Source: Verrucomicrobiaceae bacterium UBA2429 (lineage in GTDB: Bacteria; Verrucomicrobiota; Verrucomicrobiia; Verrucomicrobiales; Verrucomicrobiaceae). From it: 27,650 bases of DNA. Under the pieces are notes generated by a model that saw only the letters and a program-made list of their open reading frames with translations, had not been told where the DNA came from and ran no database searches. A program made the translations under genes and the position numbers. This document shows, piece by piece, positions 21,214 to 27,650 of the stretch; the first letter of the stretch is position 1; every line of letters starts with the position of its first letter. The DNA lies in NCBI GenBank assembly GCA_002343505.1, contig DDQZ01000101.1:44042-71691 (forward strand), written 5' to 3'.

Positions 21214-22959
21214 TCACAACTTCGGCGGAGCCGGCTTGATCGGTGCCTGCTGACCACTGACCACGCCTTTGGCCTTCGTCGGACGTTTGTAGATCGTGTC
21301 TCCGCAGGCGATGAAGAGTTCGCTGAGGTCCTTGCCGCCGAAGCAGACATCGAATGCGGGTTTCGGCGTCGGGAGGATGAAGTTCACCCGCCCCGCTTGA
21401 TCGCAGACCTGGATGCCGAGGCTGGTGGCGACGTAGAGCCAGCCGTTGGTGTCCACGCACATTCTGCCCAGAGAGGGGCCACGCGGGTAAATATAGGGGT
21501 CGGATTCTTCAAGCAAATAGAACTCCTGAAATCCTTTGATTTGGGCGAAATCCCCATGAGTTCGAACTGTGACATGGCGCCCATCAAGACCATAGATGTG
21601 TGTTTGATCAGGCGACAAACACATGATTCTTGGCAAGTTTAGCTCGTAAAAAGTCAGGTCTCCGATCTGTTTCACAGTTCCGATAACAGGGTGGTTGAGT
21701 CCGACGCCCGCACCGAAAAACACCCGGCCATCGAAGTCCGCAGTCACCGTTTCTCCATAATGGAGCGGAAATGATAGTTTCCTCGTTTTTCCTTCCGCAG
21801 TGCATAGATAAACCTCGGAATCTGTTTCAAGAACACCCGATCGGGAGTGAACAATCAGACTGTCCCCACGGGCATAAACCATGCTTCTCACACTGCCTTG
21901 AATGGTGTGGAGACTCCGCTGACCGCCTTCGCTGGCAAGGATTTCAATTTCTCCTGAACTGCCTCCTACAGCCACGTCGCCTTTGATGTTTGAGGCTATT
22001 GCAAAATAGAGCTCATCTTGTTTGGATTTTACATTTCCCCACTCCCCATCCCCCACCACCTCATAGCCCTTCCACTTCGACTCGCCCTTCGGATTCGCTT
22101 TGACCTCCATGTCCGTCTGCCAGCCGCGCCAGAGCCAGCGCATGGCGTCGGGGAAAACCTGGCTGGCGTGCTTTTGGTTGTGGCCACCCTCGCCCCAGGC
22201 GTGGTTCACGTCGTAGCCGGCCCAGGCGAGGCTGCGCTGCATCATCTGATTGGCCATCCACCAGTCTCCGCAGTAGAGGTCGTTGTCGCCGGTGCCGCTT
22301 TGCAGGAAGACGCGCAAGGGCTTGGGCTCGATCTTGCGCACGAGCACAGGCAGGCGGTCGGCGCCGCGGATGCCGACATAGGTGCCCACGCCGGTGAAGA
22401 CGCGGCGGAAGCGGTCGGGCCGGTGCCAGGCGGCCATGAAGGCGCAAATGCCACCGCTGCTGTTGCCGGCGATGGCGGCGTGGTTGGGATCGGTGCTGAG
22501 CTTGAGGCCGTGCTTGGCCTCGATGGCAGGCAGGAACTCGTCGATGAGGAACTGCGAGTAGGTGGGCGTGACGCTGTCGTATTCGTAGCTGCGGTTGAAA
22601 CGCGGCAGGGCGTTGTCATTCGCGGCGGGGACGACGCCGGGCTTGATGAAGATGCCGACGAGCGGCGGGATGTCTTTTTTGGCGATGAGATTGTCGAAAA
22701 CGACCGGCGCTTGATAAATGACACCGTCCTGGAAGACCATGAAAGGCGCGGGCTTGGCCTTGTCGAAGCCCGCAGGCAGGTAGATTTGATAATCGCGCAC
22801 CGTGCCGGGGAAGACGCTGCCTTCGCTCGCGGTATGGGTGCCTTTGATCATCGTGCCCTTGGGCACTCCCTCCTGCGGCTTCGAGTCGGCGGTGAGGGGA
22901 AACTCCGGCTCGGCGGCAAAGGCGGAGGCGGCGATGAGGAAAAAGACAGCGCGTTTCAT
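21214..22959 (-). CDS. Secreted esterase (enterochelin-esterase/EstD type) fused to a beta-propeller
   Basis: A 581-residue exported protein with a signal peptide cleaved after about Ala16 (MKRAVFFLIAASAFAAEPEF). Residues about 35-285 are an alpha/beta hydrolase of the enterochelin-esterase family: nucleophile Ser167 in GNSSGG, a probable acid near Asp226 and His260 in WGEGGHNQKHASQVFPDAM. Residues about 300-581 are repeats of an SMP-30/gluconolactonase-like beta-propeller ending LGRMCVDTNGWLYVATSLG and LSELFIACGDTIYKRP. Such fusions occur in planctomycetes and verrucomicrobia; the natural ester (possibly carbohydrate-linked) is unknown. The start at 22959 is preferred over 22995 because it begins the signal peptide. 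The propeller part is markedly richer in A+T than the rest of the gene. Confidence 0.87.
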   Translation of the reverse strand: MKRAVFFLIAASAFAAEPEFPLTADSKPQEGVPKGTMIKGTHTASEGSVFPGTVRDYQIYLPAGFDKAKPAPFMVFQDGVIYQAPVVFDNLIAKKDIPPLVGIFIKPGVVPAANDNALPRFNRSYEYDSVTPTYSQFLIDEFLPAIEAKHGLKLSTDPNHAAIAGNSSGGICAFMAAWHRPDRFRRVFTGVGTYVGIRGADRLPVLVRKIEPKPLRVFLQSGTGDNDLYCGDWWMANQMMQRSLAWAGYDVNHAWGEGGHNQKHASQVFPDAMRWLWRGWQTDMEVKANPKGESKWKGYEVVGDGEWGNVKSKQDELYFAIASNIKGDVAVGGSSGEIEILASEGGQRSLHTIQGSVRSMVYARGDSLIVHSRSGVLETDSEVYLCTAEGKTRKLSFPLHYGETVTADFDGRVFFGAGVGLNHPVIGTVKQIGDLTFYELNLPRIMCLSPDQTHIYGLDGRHVTVRTHGDFAQIKGFQEFYLLEESDPYIYPRGPSLGRMCVDTNGWLYVATSLGIQVCDQAGRVNFILPTPKPAFDVCFGGKDLSELFIACGDTIYKRPTKAKGVVSGQQAPIKPAPPKL

Positions 22960-23083
22960 GCCAGTGATGGTGCGCGGGACCCGCGGCGCTGGCAAGAGGC
23001 GAAGGCGGTGCCAGCCGTCCCTCCGTCAGCAGAGCGCAGGATGTTGTTTGCTTCCCCGCCGCCGGGAGGCATCTTCCAGGCTT

Positions 23084-24262
23084 GTGACTCTCACTCAAGA
23101 CAGGCATCTGCAGACCGGCATCGCGGGATCATTGGTGATCCACGCGCTGCTGTTCATCGCTTTCGTCTGGGTGGTGAACAGCCCCGCCGCGCTGCAATGG
23201 CTGGAGCAGAGCATCGTGCCGGAGGAAAAGCCGCCCGCGCCCGAGGTGGTGATGATCTTTCCCGAGCAGATCCGCGTCGAGCCGCCGAAGCCGCAGCAGC
23301 TTTACATCCGCACCACGCAGAATGAGGAGGCCGCGCAGGCGCCCGCAAACGCCCCCTTCCAGTCCGACCGCAACACCCGCGCCGCCAGCCAGGAGCCGCC
23401 CGCGCCCGGCGCCACCCTGCCCATGCCCACTCTCAAAGGCGACGCGCCCAACATCCGCGAACTCGCCAACCGCGACCACCGCGACGGCGAGATCAAAAAC
23501 GACTCCGCACCCTCCACCCCGCCCGCGCCGCAGATGCTGCCGCCTCCCGCGTCCGCGCCACCGCCCGCCGCTGCCCAGCAGTCGCCGCCCGCCCCGCCCG
23601 TGGTCAAGGCCATCCCCGTCTCAGAGCCACTGGCGCGCATGATGCGGGAGATGGAAAAGGAGGAGGAGATCACCGATCCCGACCGCCTCCCCATCGAGGT
23701 GCGCAAAGCCCAGACACCTCCCGTCCAGGACAGCCCGCCCGCCATGCCGCCGGAGCCCGACACCGACCCCGGCCCCGCCGCCCCGCAGGTGCGCGAGCCG
23801 CAGGAGGACCCGCCGCCCGTGCCGCGCGCCATCCCCGTGCCAGACCCCATCATGAGCACGCCGCGGCCGGAGAAGGACGCCTTTTCACCCTTCACCCGCA
23901 CCAGCAAGACCGACGGCGCCATCCAGAGGCCCGGTGAGAACGCCGTGGACGCCGAGGCCACCCCGCTTGGCCGCTACATGCGCCAGGTCACCGGCGCCGT
24001 GGAGCGCAAATGGCACCTTTATGTGCGCCTCGGCAAAGACTCAGTGAACTTCGGCCGCGTGCGCTTCCGCTTTTATGTGGACCCCAAAGGCGTGCCTCAG
24101 GACCTCAAGATCCTCTCCGACGCGCGCGATGCCGACCCCAGAATGCGGGAATTGACCTTGCGCGCCATCCTGGATGCGCAAATACCTCCGATCCCTCCCG
24201 ACCTCCTGCCGACCCTCGAAGACGGACGGGTGAAGATCGAGTATGAAGCCATTGTCTATTGA
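23084..24262 (+). CDS. TonB-family energy transducer, Pro-rich
   Basis: A TonB-like protein that would carry energy from the ExbB-ExbD motor to outer-membrane receptors. From the GTG at 23084 it has 392 residues: a short cytoplasmic end, one transmembrane helix (about 9-27, GIAGSLVIHALLFIAFVWVV), a very Pro/Ala/Glu-rich periplasmic arm (about 40-290) and a TonB/TolA-type C-terminal domain (about 295-392, LGRYMRQVTGAVERKWHLYV then RVRFRFYVDPKGVPQDLKIL). No ATG is available near the start; GTG is the first codon that keeps the transmembrane segment near the N-terminus. exbB starts 20 bases before its stop, so the genes are coupled. No receptor gene is in the window. Confidence 0.83.
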   Translation: MTLTQDRHLQTGIAGSLVIHALLFIAFVWVVNSPAALQWLEQSIVPEEKPPAPEVVMIFPEQIRVEPPKPQQLYIRTTQNEEAAQAPANAPFQSDRNTRAASQEPPAPGATLPMPTLKGDAPNIRELANRDHRDGEIKNDSAPSTPPAPQMLPPPASAPPPAAAQQSPPAPPVVKAIPVSEPLARMMREMEKEEEITDPDRLPIEVRKAQTPPVQDSPPAMPPEPDTDPGPAAPQVREPQEDPPPVPRAIPVPDPIMSTPRPEKDAFSPFTRTSKTDGAIQRPGENAVDAEATPLGRYMRQVTGAVERKWHLYVRLGKDSVNFGRVRFRFYVDPKGVPQDLKILSDARDADPRMRELTLRAILDAQIPPIPPDLLPTLEDGRVKIEYEAIVY

Positions 24263-24956
24263 ACTCCCAGCCCCCCTGCTCGCCGCGGAGGAAGCGCCGC
24301 GCGGATCACTCTCCCTCCTCATGGAGTTCCTCGCCACCGGCGGCGGCACCATGTTCCTCATCGTCGCCTGCTCCATGGTCTCCGTCACCGTCATGATCTC
24401 CGTCTGGCTGCGTTTGCGCGACAGGTATGTGCTGCCGCAGAGCGTGCGCAGCCAGCTCCGCAGCCTGCCGCGTTACGCGGACAAAGGCGACATCAAACCG
24501 CTGCAGGAGTTCCTGGAGAAAGACGGCTCCCTCCTCGCCAGGCTCGGCGGCAAGGCCATCAGCGGCACCTTCGCCTCGCGCGAGGAGTGCGTGGAGACCA
24601 TCAGCGCCCGCGCCAAGGAGGAGCTGCACCACCTCGAGCGCGGCGTCTCCGTGCTCGAGGCCATGGTCACCGTCGCCCCGCTGCTCGGCCTTATGGGCAC
24701 CACCATCGGCCTCGTCGGCATGTTCACCGCCTTCGGCGGCGACGCCGGGCCGGACACCCTCGCCGTCGCCCGCGAGATCGGCGTCGCCCTGCGCTGCACC
24801 ATCGCCGGTCTCTTTGTCGCCGTCCCCTCCGTCGTCGCCCACACCTACTTCGTGCGCCGGCTCGACAGCATCGCCGTGCGCATGGAGTCCATCCTGCACG
24901 AGACCGTGCAGACCTTCTTCGCGCACTTCGAGGTGCAGCGCCCCCCCGCCAGGTGA
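24243..24956 (+). CDS. exbB: ExbB/TolQ/MotA-family proton channel protein
   Basis: ExbB forms the pentameric proton channel that drives TonB-type transducers. The 237-residue product has three hydrophobic segments (about 36-55, 135-160 and 178-198). The family signature lies in the last two: LEAMVTVAPLLGLMGTTIGLVGMFTAF and REIGVALRCTIAGLFVAVPSVVAHTYF. The ATG at 24243 lies within the tonB coding end. The product could also be a TolQ, but no tol or pal genes accompany it and the preceding gene is TonB-like. Confidence 0.93.
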   Translation: MKPLSIELPAPLLAAEEAPRGSLSLLMEFLATGGGTMFLIVACSMVSVTVMISVWLRLRDRYVLPQSVRSQLRSLPRYADKGDIKPLQEFLEKDGSLLARLGGKAISGTFASREECVETISARAKEELHHLERGVSVLEAMVTVAPLLGLMGTTIGLVGMFTAFGGDAGPDTLAVAREIGVALRCTIAGLFVAVPSVVAHTYFVRRLDSIAVRMESILHETVQTFFAHFEVQRPPAR

Positions 24957-24974
24957 GCCCCGCACCCGTGAGCC

Positions 24975-25394
24975 ATGAACCTGCGCCCGCGCCGCCGCCC
25001 CGTCCCCATGATCCCCATCGTCTCGCTGGTGGATGTCATGGTCATCCTGCTCATCTTCTTCGTCGCCACCACCACCTTCCGCAATGAGAAGACCCAGGTG
25101 AAAATCACCCTCCCCGAGTCCAGGACGATGGGCGAGCCCGTCCCCCAGGCCGAGGTGCGCAAAGCCATCACCATCACCAGGGAGCAGGAGCTTTTCCTCG
25201 ACGGCAGCCCCGTCCAGCCCGACGCCCTCGCCGACGCCCTCAAGCGCCTCAAAGCGCAAAGCCCCGCCGCCAGGCTCGAGCTCGAAGCCGACACCGGCAC
25301 CGCCCTCGGCGTGCTCATGAAAGTCTGGGACGCCCTGCGCGCCGCCGGCTACTCCGTCAACGACGTGCCCGCCCGCATCCAGCGCGCGCAGTGA
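24975..25394 (+). CDS. exbD: ExbD/TolR-family protein
   Basis: ExbD sits inside the ExbB pentamer and couples proton flow to movement of TonB. The 139-residue product has a basic N-terminus, one transmembrane helix with the essential Asp20 (IVSLVDVMVILLIFFVATTTF at about 15-35), and a periplasmic domain ending in LMKVWDALRAAGYSVNDVP, a family-typical end. It starts 18 bp after exbB and closes the three-gene operon. No clear terminator follows; a tandem repeat begins about 45 bp downstream. Confidence 0.93.
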   Translation: MNLRPRRRPVPMIPIVSLVDVMVILLIFFVATTTFRNEKTQVKITLPESRTMGEPVPQAEVRKAITITREQELFLDGSPVQPDALADALKRLKAQSPAARLELEADTGTALGVLMKVWDALRAAGYSVNDVPARIQRAQ

Positions 25395-25440
25395 CCCGGG
25401 CTGCGGGGGCGGGGTCTGAAAGCGGGAGTCAATCCCCGCG

Positions 25441-25628
25441 CTTTGGCAAGCGCGCCTATGGTGCCGCGTAGGCGCATTCGCCAGAATGCGGGGCTTGGGT
25501 GCCGCGGCGGGAATCAAACCCGCGCTTTGGCAAGCGCGCCTACGGCTCCGTGCAGGCGCATTCGCCAGAATACGGGGCTTGGGTGCCGCAGCGGAGTGCC
25601 ACTCCGCGCATTGACAGCCGCGCCTACG
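25441..25628. repeat. 84-bp imperfect tandem repeat (2.2 copies) between exbD and namZ-like gene
   Basis: Unit 1 is 25441-25524 and unit 2 is 25525-25608, each starting CTTTGGCAAGCGCGCCTA and ending near ACCCGCG/CTCCGCG. A partial third copy starts at 25609 and supplies the stop codon of the DUF1343 gene. The sequence just before unit 1 resembles the end of the unit. With the flanking bases this fills the 229-bp gap 25395-25623, which holds no gene I can support. Confidence 0.85.
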
Positions 25629-26862
25629 CGTAGAGCAGATGCCGCTGGCGCGCGCTCATGAAAGCCCGCACGCTGGCGGACCACCCCGCCGTGATCTGCG
25701 CCGCCGGCACCCCGCGCCGCAGGTCGTTGTAAAGGCGCTCGCTGCCATAGACCTTGTGGAAGAGGTTCAGCTTCGCCCCGCTCATGCGCGCCAGCACCCT
25801 GCCGCCGGAGAGGCGGTTCAGCGCGTCCAGCATGCGCACATCCAGCGCCGTCAGATCCGCCTGCGCCCGCGGATGGATGGAGAGCCGCACCCCGCCGAAG
25901 CCGTTGCGCGCATACGGCTCGAAGCCCACCCCCGCCGCGCCGAAGCCCCGGCACGCCGCCAGCATCGCCTGCGGGTTCACGCCGCTCGCCCCGGCATAGC
26001 CAAAAGGATTCTCCGTGCCGATGCCGATGTCCACCGCCGCCGCGCCGCCCAGCATGCCCGTCGCCACATAATAGAAAGGCGACACCGCGTGCGGGATGTT
26101 CGGCGAGGTGCGGTGCCAGCGCAGCCCCGTGTCCTGCCACACCATGTTCCGCGTCCAGCCCTGCATCCGCACCACATTCAAGCGCGGCGTGGCGGCCACC
26201 CAGCCGCGCGCCCCCGCCATCATCGCCAGCTCCCCCGCCGTCATCCCGTGCACATACGGCACCGGCACCTGGCCCACGAAGGACTTCCAGCGCGCCTCCA
26301 GCGGCGGGCCCTCCACGCGCCACCCGCCCATCGGATTCGGCCTGTCCAGCACCACGAAGTGCTTGCCGCACTCCGCCGCCGCCTCCATCGCCACCGCCAT
26401 CGTGCTGATGTAGGTGTAGCTGCGGCAGCCGATGTCCTGCAGATCGAACACCAGCGTGTCCACCGGCGCCAGCATCTGCGGCGTCGGCTTCCGCGTCGGC
26501 CCGTAGAGGGAGTGGACCGTCAGCCCCGTCACCGCGTCCCGCCGCGTGCTCACGTGGACGCCCGCCCCCACCGTCCCGTCAATCCCGTGCTCCGGCGCGT
26601 ACAGCGCCGTCAGCGCCGGCCCCAGCGCCCGCTGCATCACCACCCGCGTCATCTCCCCGCGCCCCGTCATGCTCGTGTGGTTGGTGATCAGCCCCACGCG
26701 CCTGCCGCGCAGCAGGTCAAAGTTCCGCGCCGCCAGAAAATCAATCCCCAGCATGAAAGGGCCGCCCTGGGGCTGCCCATGCGGCGGCATAGGCGGAGCG
26801 AACTGGCAGCCGCCGAGCGCGGCGGCCCCCGAGGCGAGCAGGAAGGAGCGGCGCGTGGTCAT
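25624..26862 (-). CDS. Exo-beta-N-acetylmuramidase NamZ-type (DUF1343) lipoprotein
   Basis: DUF1343 proteins include NamZ, which removes terminal N-acetylmuramic acid from peptidoglycan fragments. The 412-residue product opens MTTRRSFLLASGAAALGGC, a twin-arginine motif followed by a lipobox, so it is probably a Tat-exported lipoprotein lipidated on Cys19. Family motifs are VGLITNHTSM, LYAPEHGIDGTVGAG (Glu91 and His92, the likely catalytic region), VFDLQDIGCRSYTYISTM, VLDRPNPMGG and PYVHGMTAGELAMM, in order, at full family length. The start at 26862 begins the signal sequence; the longer frame to 26967 is the repeat element. The stop lies inside the third copy of the downstream tandem repeat. 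A recycling role for cell-wall fragments is inferred from the family. Confidence 0.92.
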   Translation of the reverse strand: MTTRRSFLLASGAAALGGCQFAPPMPPHGQPQGGPFMLGIDFLAARNFDLLRGRRVGLITNHTSMTGRGEMTRVVMQRALGPALTALYAPEHGIDGTVGAGVHVSTRRDAVTGLTVHSLYGPTRKPTPQMLAPVDTLVFDLQDIGCRSYTYISTMAVAMEAAAECGKHFVVLDRPNPMGGWRVEGPPLEARWKSFVGQVPVPYVHGMTAGELAMMAGARGWVAATPRLNVVRMQGWTRNMVWQDTGLRWHRTSPNIPHAVSPFYYVATGMLGGAAAVDIGIGTENPFGYAGASGVNPQAMLAACRGFGAAGVGFEPYARNGFGGVRLSIHPRAQADLTALDVRMLDALNRLSGGRVLARMSGAKLNLFHKVYGSERLYNDLRRGVPAAQITAGWSASVRAFMSARQRHLLYA

Positions 26863-26897
26863 GGCATCCGGCGGGCAAAGCGGCGCGTGTTGCGCCT

Positions 26898-27009
26898 CGT
26901 CATCATGATTTGCGAGACCAGCCGTGGAGAAATGGAGTGCTGGAGCATTGAAAATCCACCACTCCACAACTCCATCACTCCAGGATTGGATTCACAAATC
27001 ATGATGACG
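26898..27009. repeat. 112-bp nested palindromic element between namZ-like gene and queD
   Basis: A perfect 15-bp inverted repeat (CGTCATCATGATTTG at 26898-26912 and its complement at 26995-27009) encloses a second inverted repeat of 13 bp with one mismatch (TGGAGTGCTGGAG at 26933-26945 and 26970-26982). The inner part is built from degenerate TGGAGTG units. The element fills most of the 156-bp gap between queD and the DUF1343 gene. Confidence 0.8.
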
Positions 27010-27018
27010 CGCGGCATG

Positions 27019-27384
27019 TTAAAACTCCCCCCGGAACACGCAGCGCGCCGAGGGCGTCTCATGGATCGTGATCTCCGCCAGCCCCGGCAATTGCGGCGCC
27101 AGCTTCCGCCACAGCCACCCCGCCATGTTCTCGATCGTCGGATTCTCCAGGCCCTCGATGTCGTTGAGGTAGGAATGGTCCAGCAGCTCCATGAGCGGCT
27201 TCATCGCCCCGGAGATCTCCGCGTGGTCGTACACCCAGCCGACCGCCGGGTCCACCTCCCCCTCCACCGTGACCTCCACCTTGAAGCTGTGTCCGTGCAT
27301 GCGCGTGCATTTGTGGCTCGAGGGCAGCGTCGGCAGCGTCTGGGCGGCCTCGAAGCGGAAATCTTTGATGATGCGGCAGCGCAT
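27019..27384 (-). CDS. queD: 6-carboxy-5,6,7,8-tetrahydropterin synthase QueD
   Basis: QueD converts dihydroneopterin triphosphate to 6-carboxytetrahydropterin, the second step of queuosine synthesis. The 121-residue product aligns along its length with E. coli QueD: FEAAQTLP, then SHKCTRMHGHSF (catalytic Cys26; zinc ligands His30 and His32), EVDPAVGWVYD, LLDHSYLNDIEGLENPT (Asp69, His70) and ITIHETPSARC (His108, Glu109). The first zinc ligand, His in E. coli QueD (FEAAH), is Gln15 here. No other queuosine gene is in the window. The ATG at 27384 is six bases after a terminator-like hairpin in the leader. Confidence 0.94.
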   Translation of the reverse strand: MRCRIIKDFRFEAAQTLPTLPSSHKCTRMHGHSFKVEVTVEGEVDPAVGWVYDHAEISGAMKPLMELLDHSYLNDIEGLENPTIENMAGWLWRKLAPQLPGLAEITIHETPSARCVFRGEF

Positions 27385-27390
27385 GGGCGG

Positions 27391-27421
27391 AAAAAGCGGG
27401 AACTCACAGGCATCTCCCGCT
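27391..27421 (-). terminator. Terminator-like hairpin directly upstream of queD
   Basis: On the minus strand AGCGGGA (27421-27415) pairs with TCCCGCT (27401-27395), a 7-bp stem with a 13-base loop, followed by a T run at 27395-27391. It ends only six bases before the queD ATG, so it may be an attenuator in the queD leader or the end of an upstream transcript. The segment CTCCCGC at 27467-27461 is complementary to the first stem arm and could form a competing structure. Confidence 0.5.
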
Positions 27422-27510
27422 CCCCGCCCGGCTCGTCAAGGCGCAATTTCACCCGCCTGCGCGGGAGCGCCGCCTTGTCTGGAGCGCGGGCCTCGCGCAA
27501 TCATGGTTTA

Positions 27511-27633
27511 GCCTAACGACAAGCTCAGCGCAGGCGGAGCGGGCGCGGCACCTGCCGGTGGCCGGAAAGGCGGTGGTGGTCTGCCGCAGGTGCCGTGACC
27601 GCGGAGCCTGTTCGCTGCAGCGCATGGTTGAAC
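27511..27633 (+). other. Candidate integron attC recombination site (59-base element)
   Basis: The 123-bp element begins GCCTAAC (27511-27517), which fits the R'' box RYYYAAC, and ends GTTGAAC (27627-27633), which fits the R' box GTTRRRY. Folding one half on the other gives a long imperfect hairpin. AGCTC-AGCG after R'' faces CGCTGCAGCG before R', with one extra base on one side as in the attC L boxes. Further in, CAGGC faces GCCTG and CGGCACCTGC (27546-27555) pairs exactly with 27586-27595. No integrase, attI site or second attC is inside the window. Confidence 0.6.
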
Positions 27634-27650
27634 GAAGCCGCTGAGCGGCG

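Noticed and set aside
20203..21642. Plus-strand open frame of 479 codons
   Set aside because: It is the complement of the GNAT gene and of the end of the esterase gene, with an Arg/His/Leu-rich translation and no domain.
22960..23083. Promoters in the divergent esterase/tonB gap
   Set aside because: I found only a 7-bp inverted repeat (GCTGGCA/TGCCAGC at 22988-22994 and 23009-23015) and no convincing -35/-10 pair on either strand.
24306..25517. Minus-strand open frame of 403 codons
   Set aside because: It is antisense to exbB and exbD, both clearly identified; the translation is Gly/His/Asp-rich filler.
25441..25608. 84-bp repeat as a CRISPR or tRNA region
   Set aside because: The unit is long and continuous, copies diverge throughout, there is no repeat-spacer alternation and I see no cloverleaf or T-loop sequence.
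25639..27516. Plus-strand open frame of 625 codons
   Set aside because: It is antisense to the NamZ-type gene and queD; the translation is Arg/His/Pro-rich with no family motifs.

Overview
The window looks like a chromosomal segment of a GC-rich Gram-negative bacterium of the Verrucomicrobia (Verrucomicrobiaceae, Prosthecobacter/Verrucomicrobium-like). This rests on the gene neighbourhood, a type II secretion (gsp) operon ending in gspD, the near absence of Shine-Dalgarno motifs, and several short dispersed repeats that I associate with this phylum. The assignment is inference; no rRNA or other decisive marker is present.

Layout. 1-983 (+): the 3' end of pdxJ, translationally coupled to acpS. 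1053-3730 (-): a two-gene operon of a B12-binding-type radical SAM protein (DUF4080) and rlmN, also coupled. 3851-4229 (+): rpsT with its own sigma70 promoter and intrinsic terminator. 4288-5202 (+): an aldo/keto reductase. 5244-18592 (-): a long co-directional block, read from high to low coordinates as redoxin, gspE, a toxin-antitoxin pair, gspF, G, H, I, J, K, L, M, a candidate GspC/PilP-like protein and gspD. 18695-20041 (+): a membrane-anchored transglutaminase-like cysteine protease with a zinc ribbon, divergent from the redoxin. 20068-22959 (-): a two-domain GNAT acetyltransferase and an esterase fused to a beta-propeller. 23084-25394 (+): a TonB-ExbB-ExbD energy-transduction operon. 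25624-26862 (-): a NamZ-type (DUF1343) exo-muramidase lipoprotein. 27019-27384 (-): queD. 27511-27633: an element that matches the attC integron recombination site in boxes and fold. No gene-free stretch exceeds 300 bases; the longest are 25395-25623 (tandem repeat) and 27385-27650 (queD leader plus attC-like element).

How the genes work together. The gsp genes encode a nearly complete type II secretion machine: ATPase E, platform F/L/M, major pseudopilin G, minor pseudopilins H/I/J/K, a possible C and secretin D. The prepilin peptidase GspO is not in the window. The most unusual features are a ParE-type toxin gene between gspE and gspF whose antitoxin is frameshifted as written, and dispersed repeats of at least three kinds sitting in the cleaved leader peptides of the pseudopilins. 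The repeats suggest the leaders, which are removed before assembly, act as a tolerant landing zone. The right edge may touch an integron cassette array or an isolated attC site.
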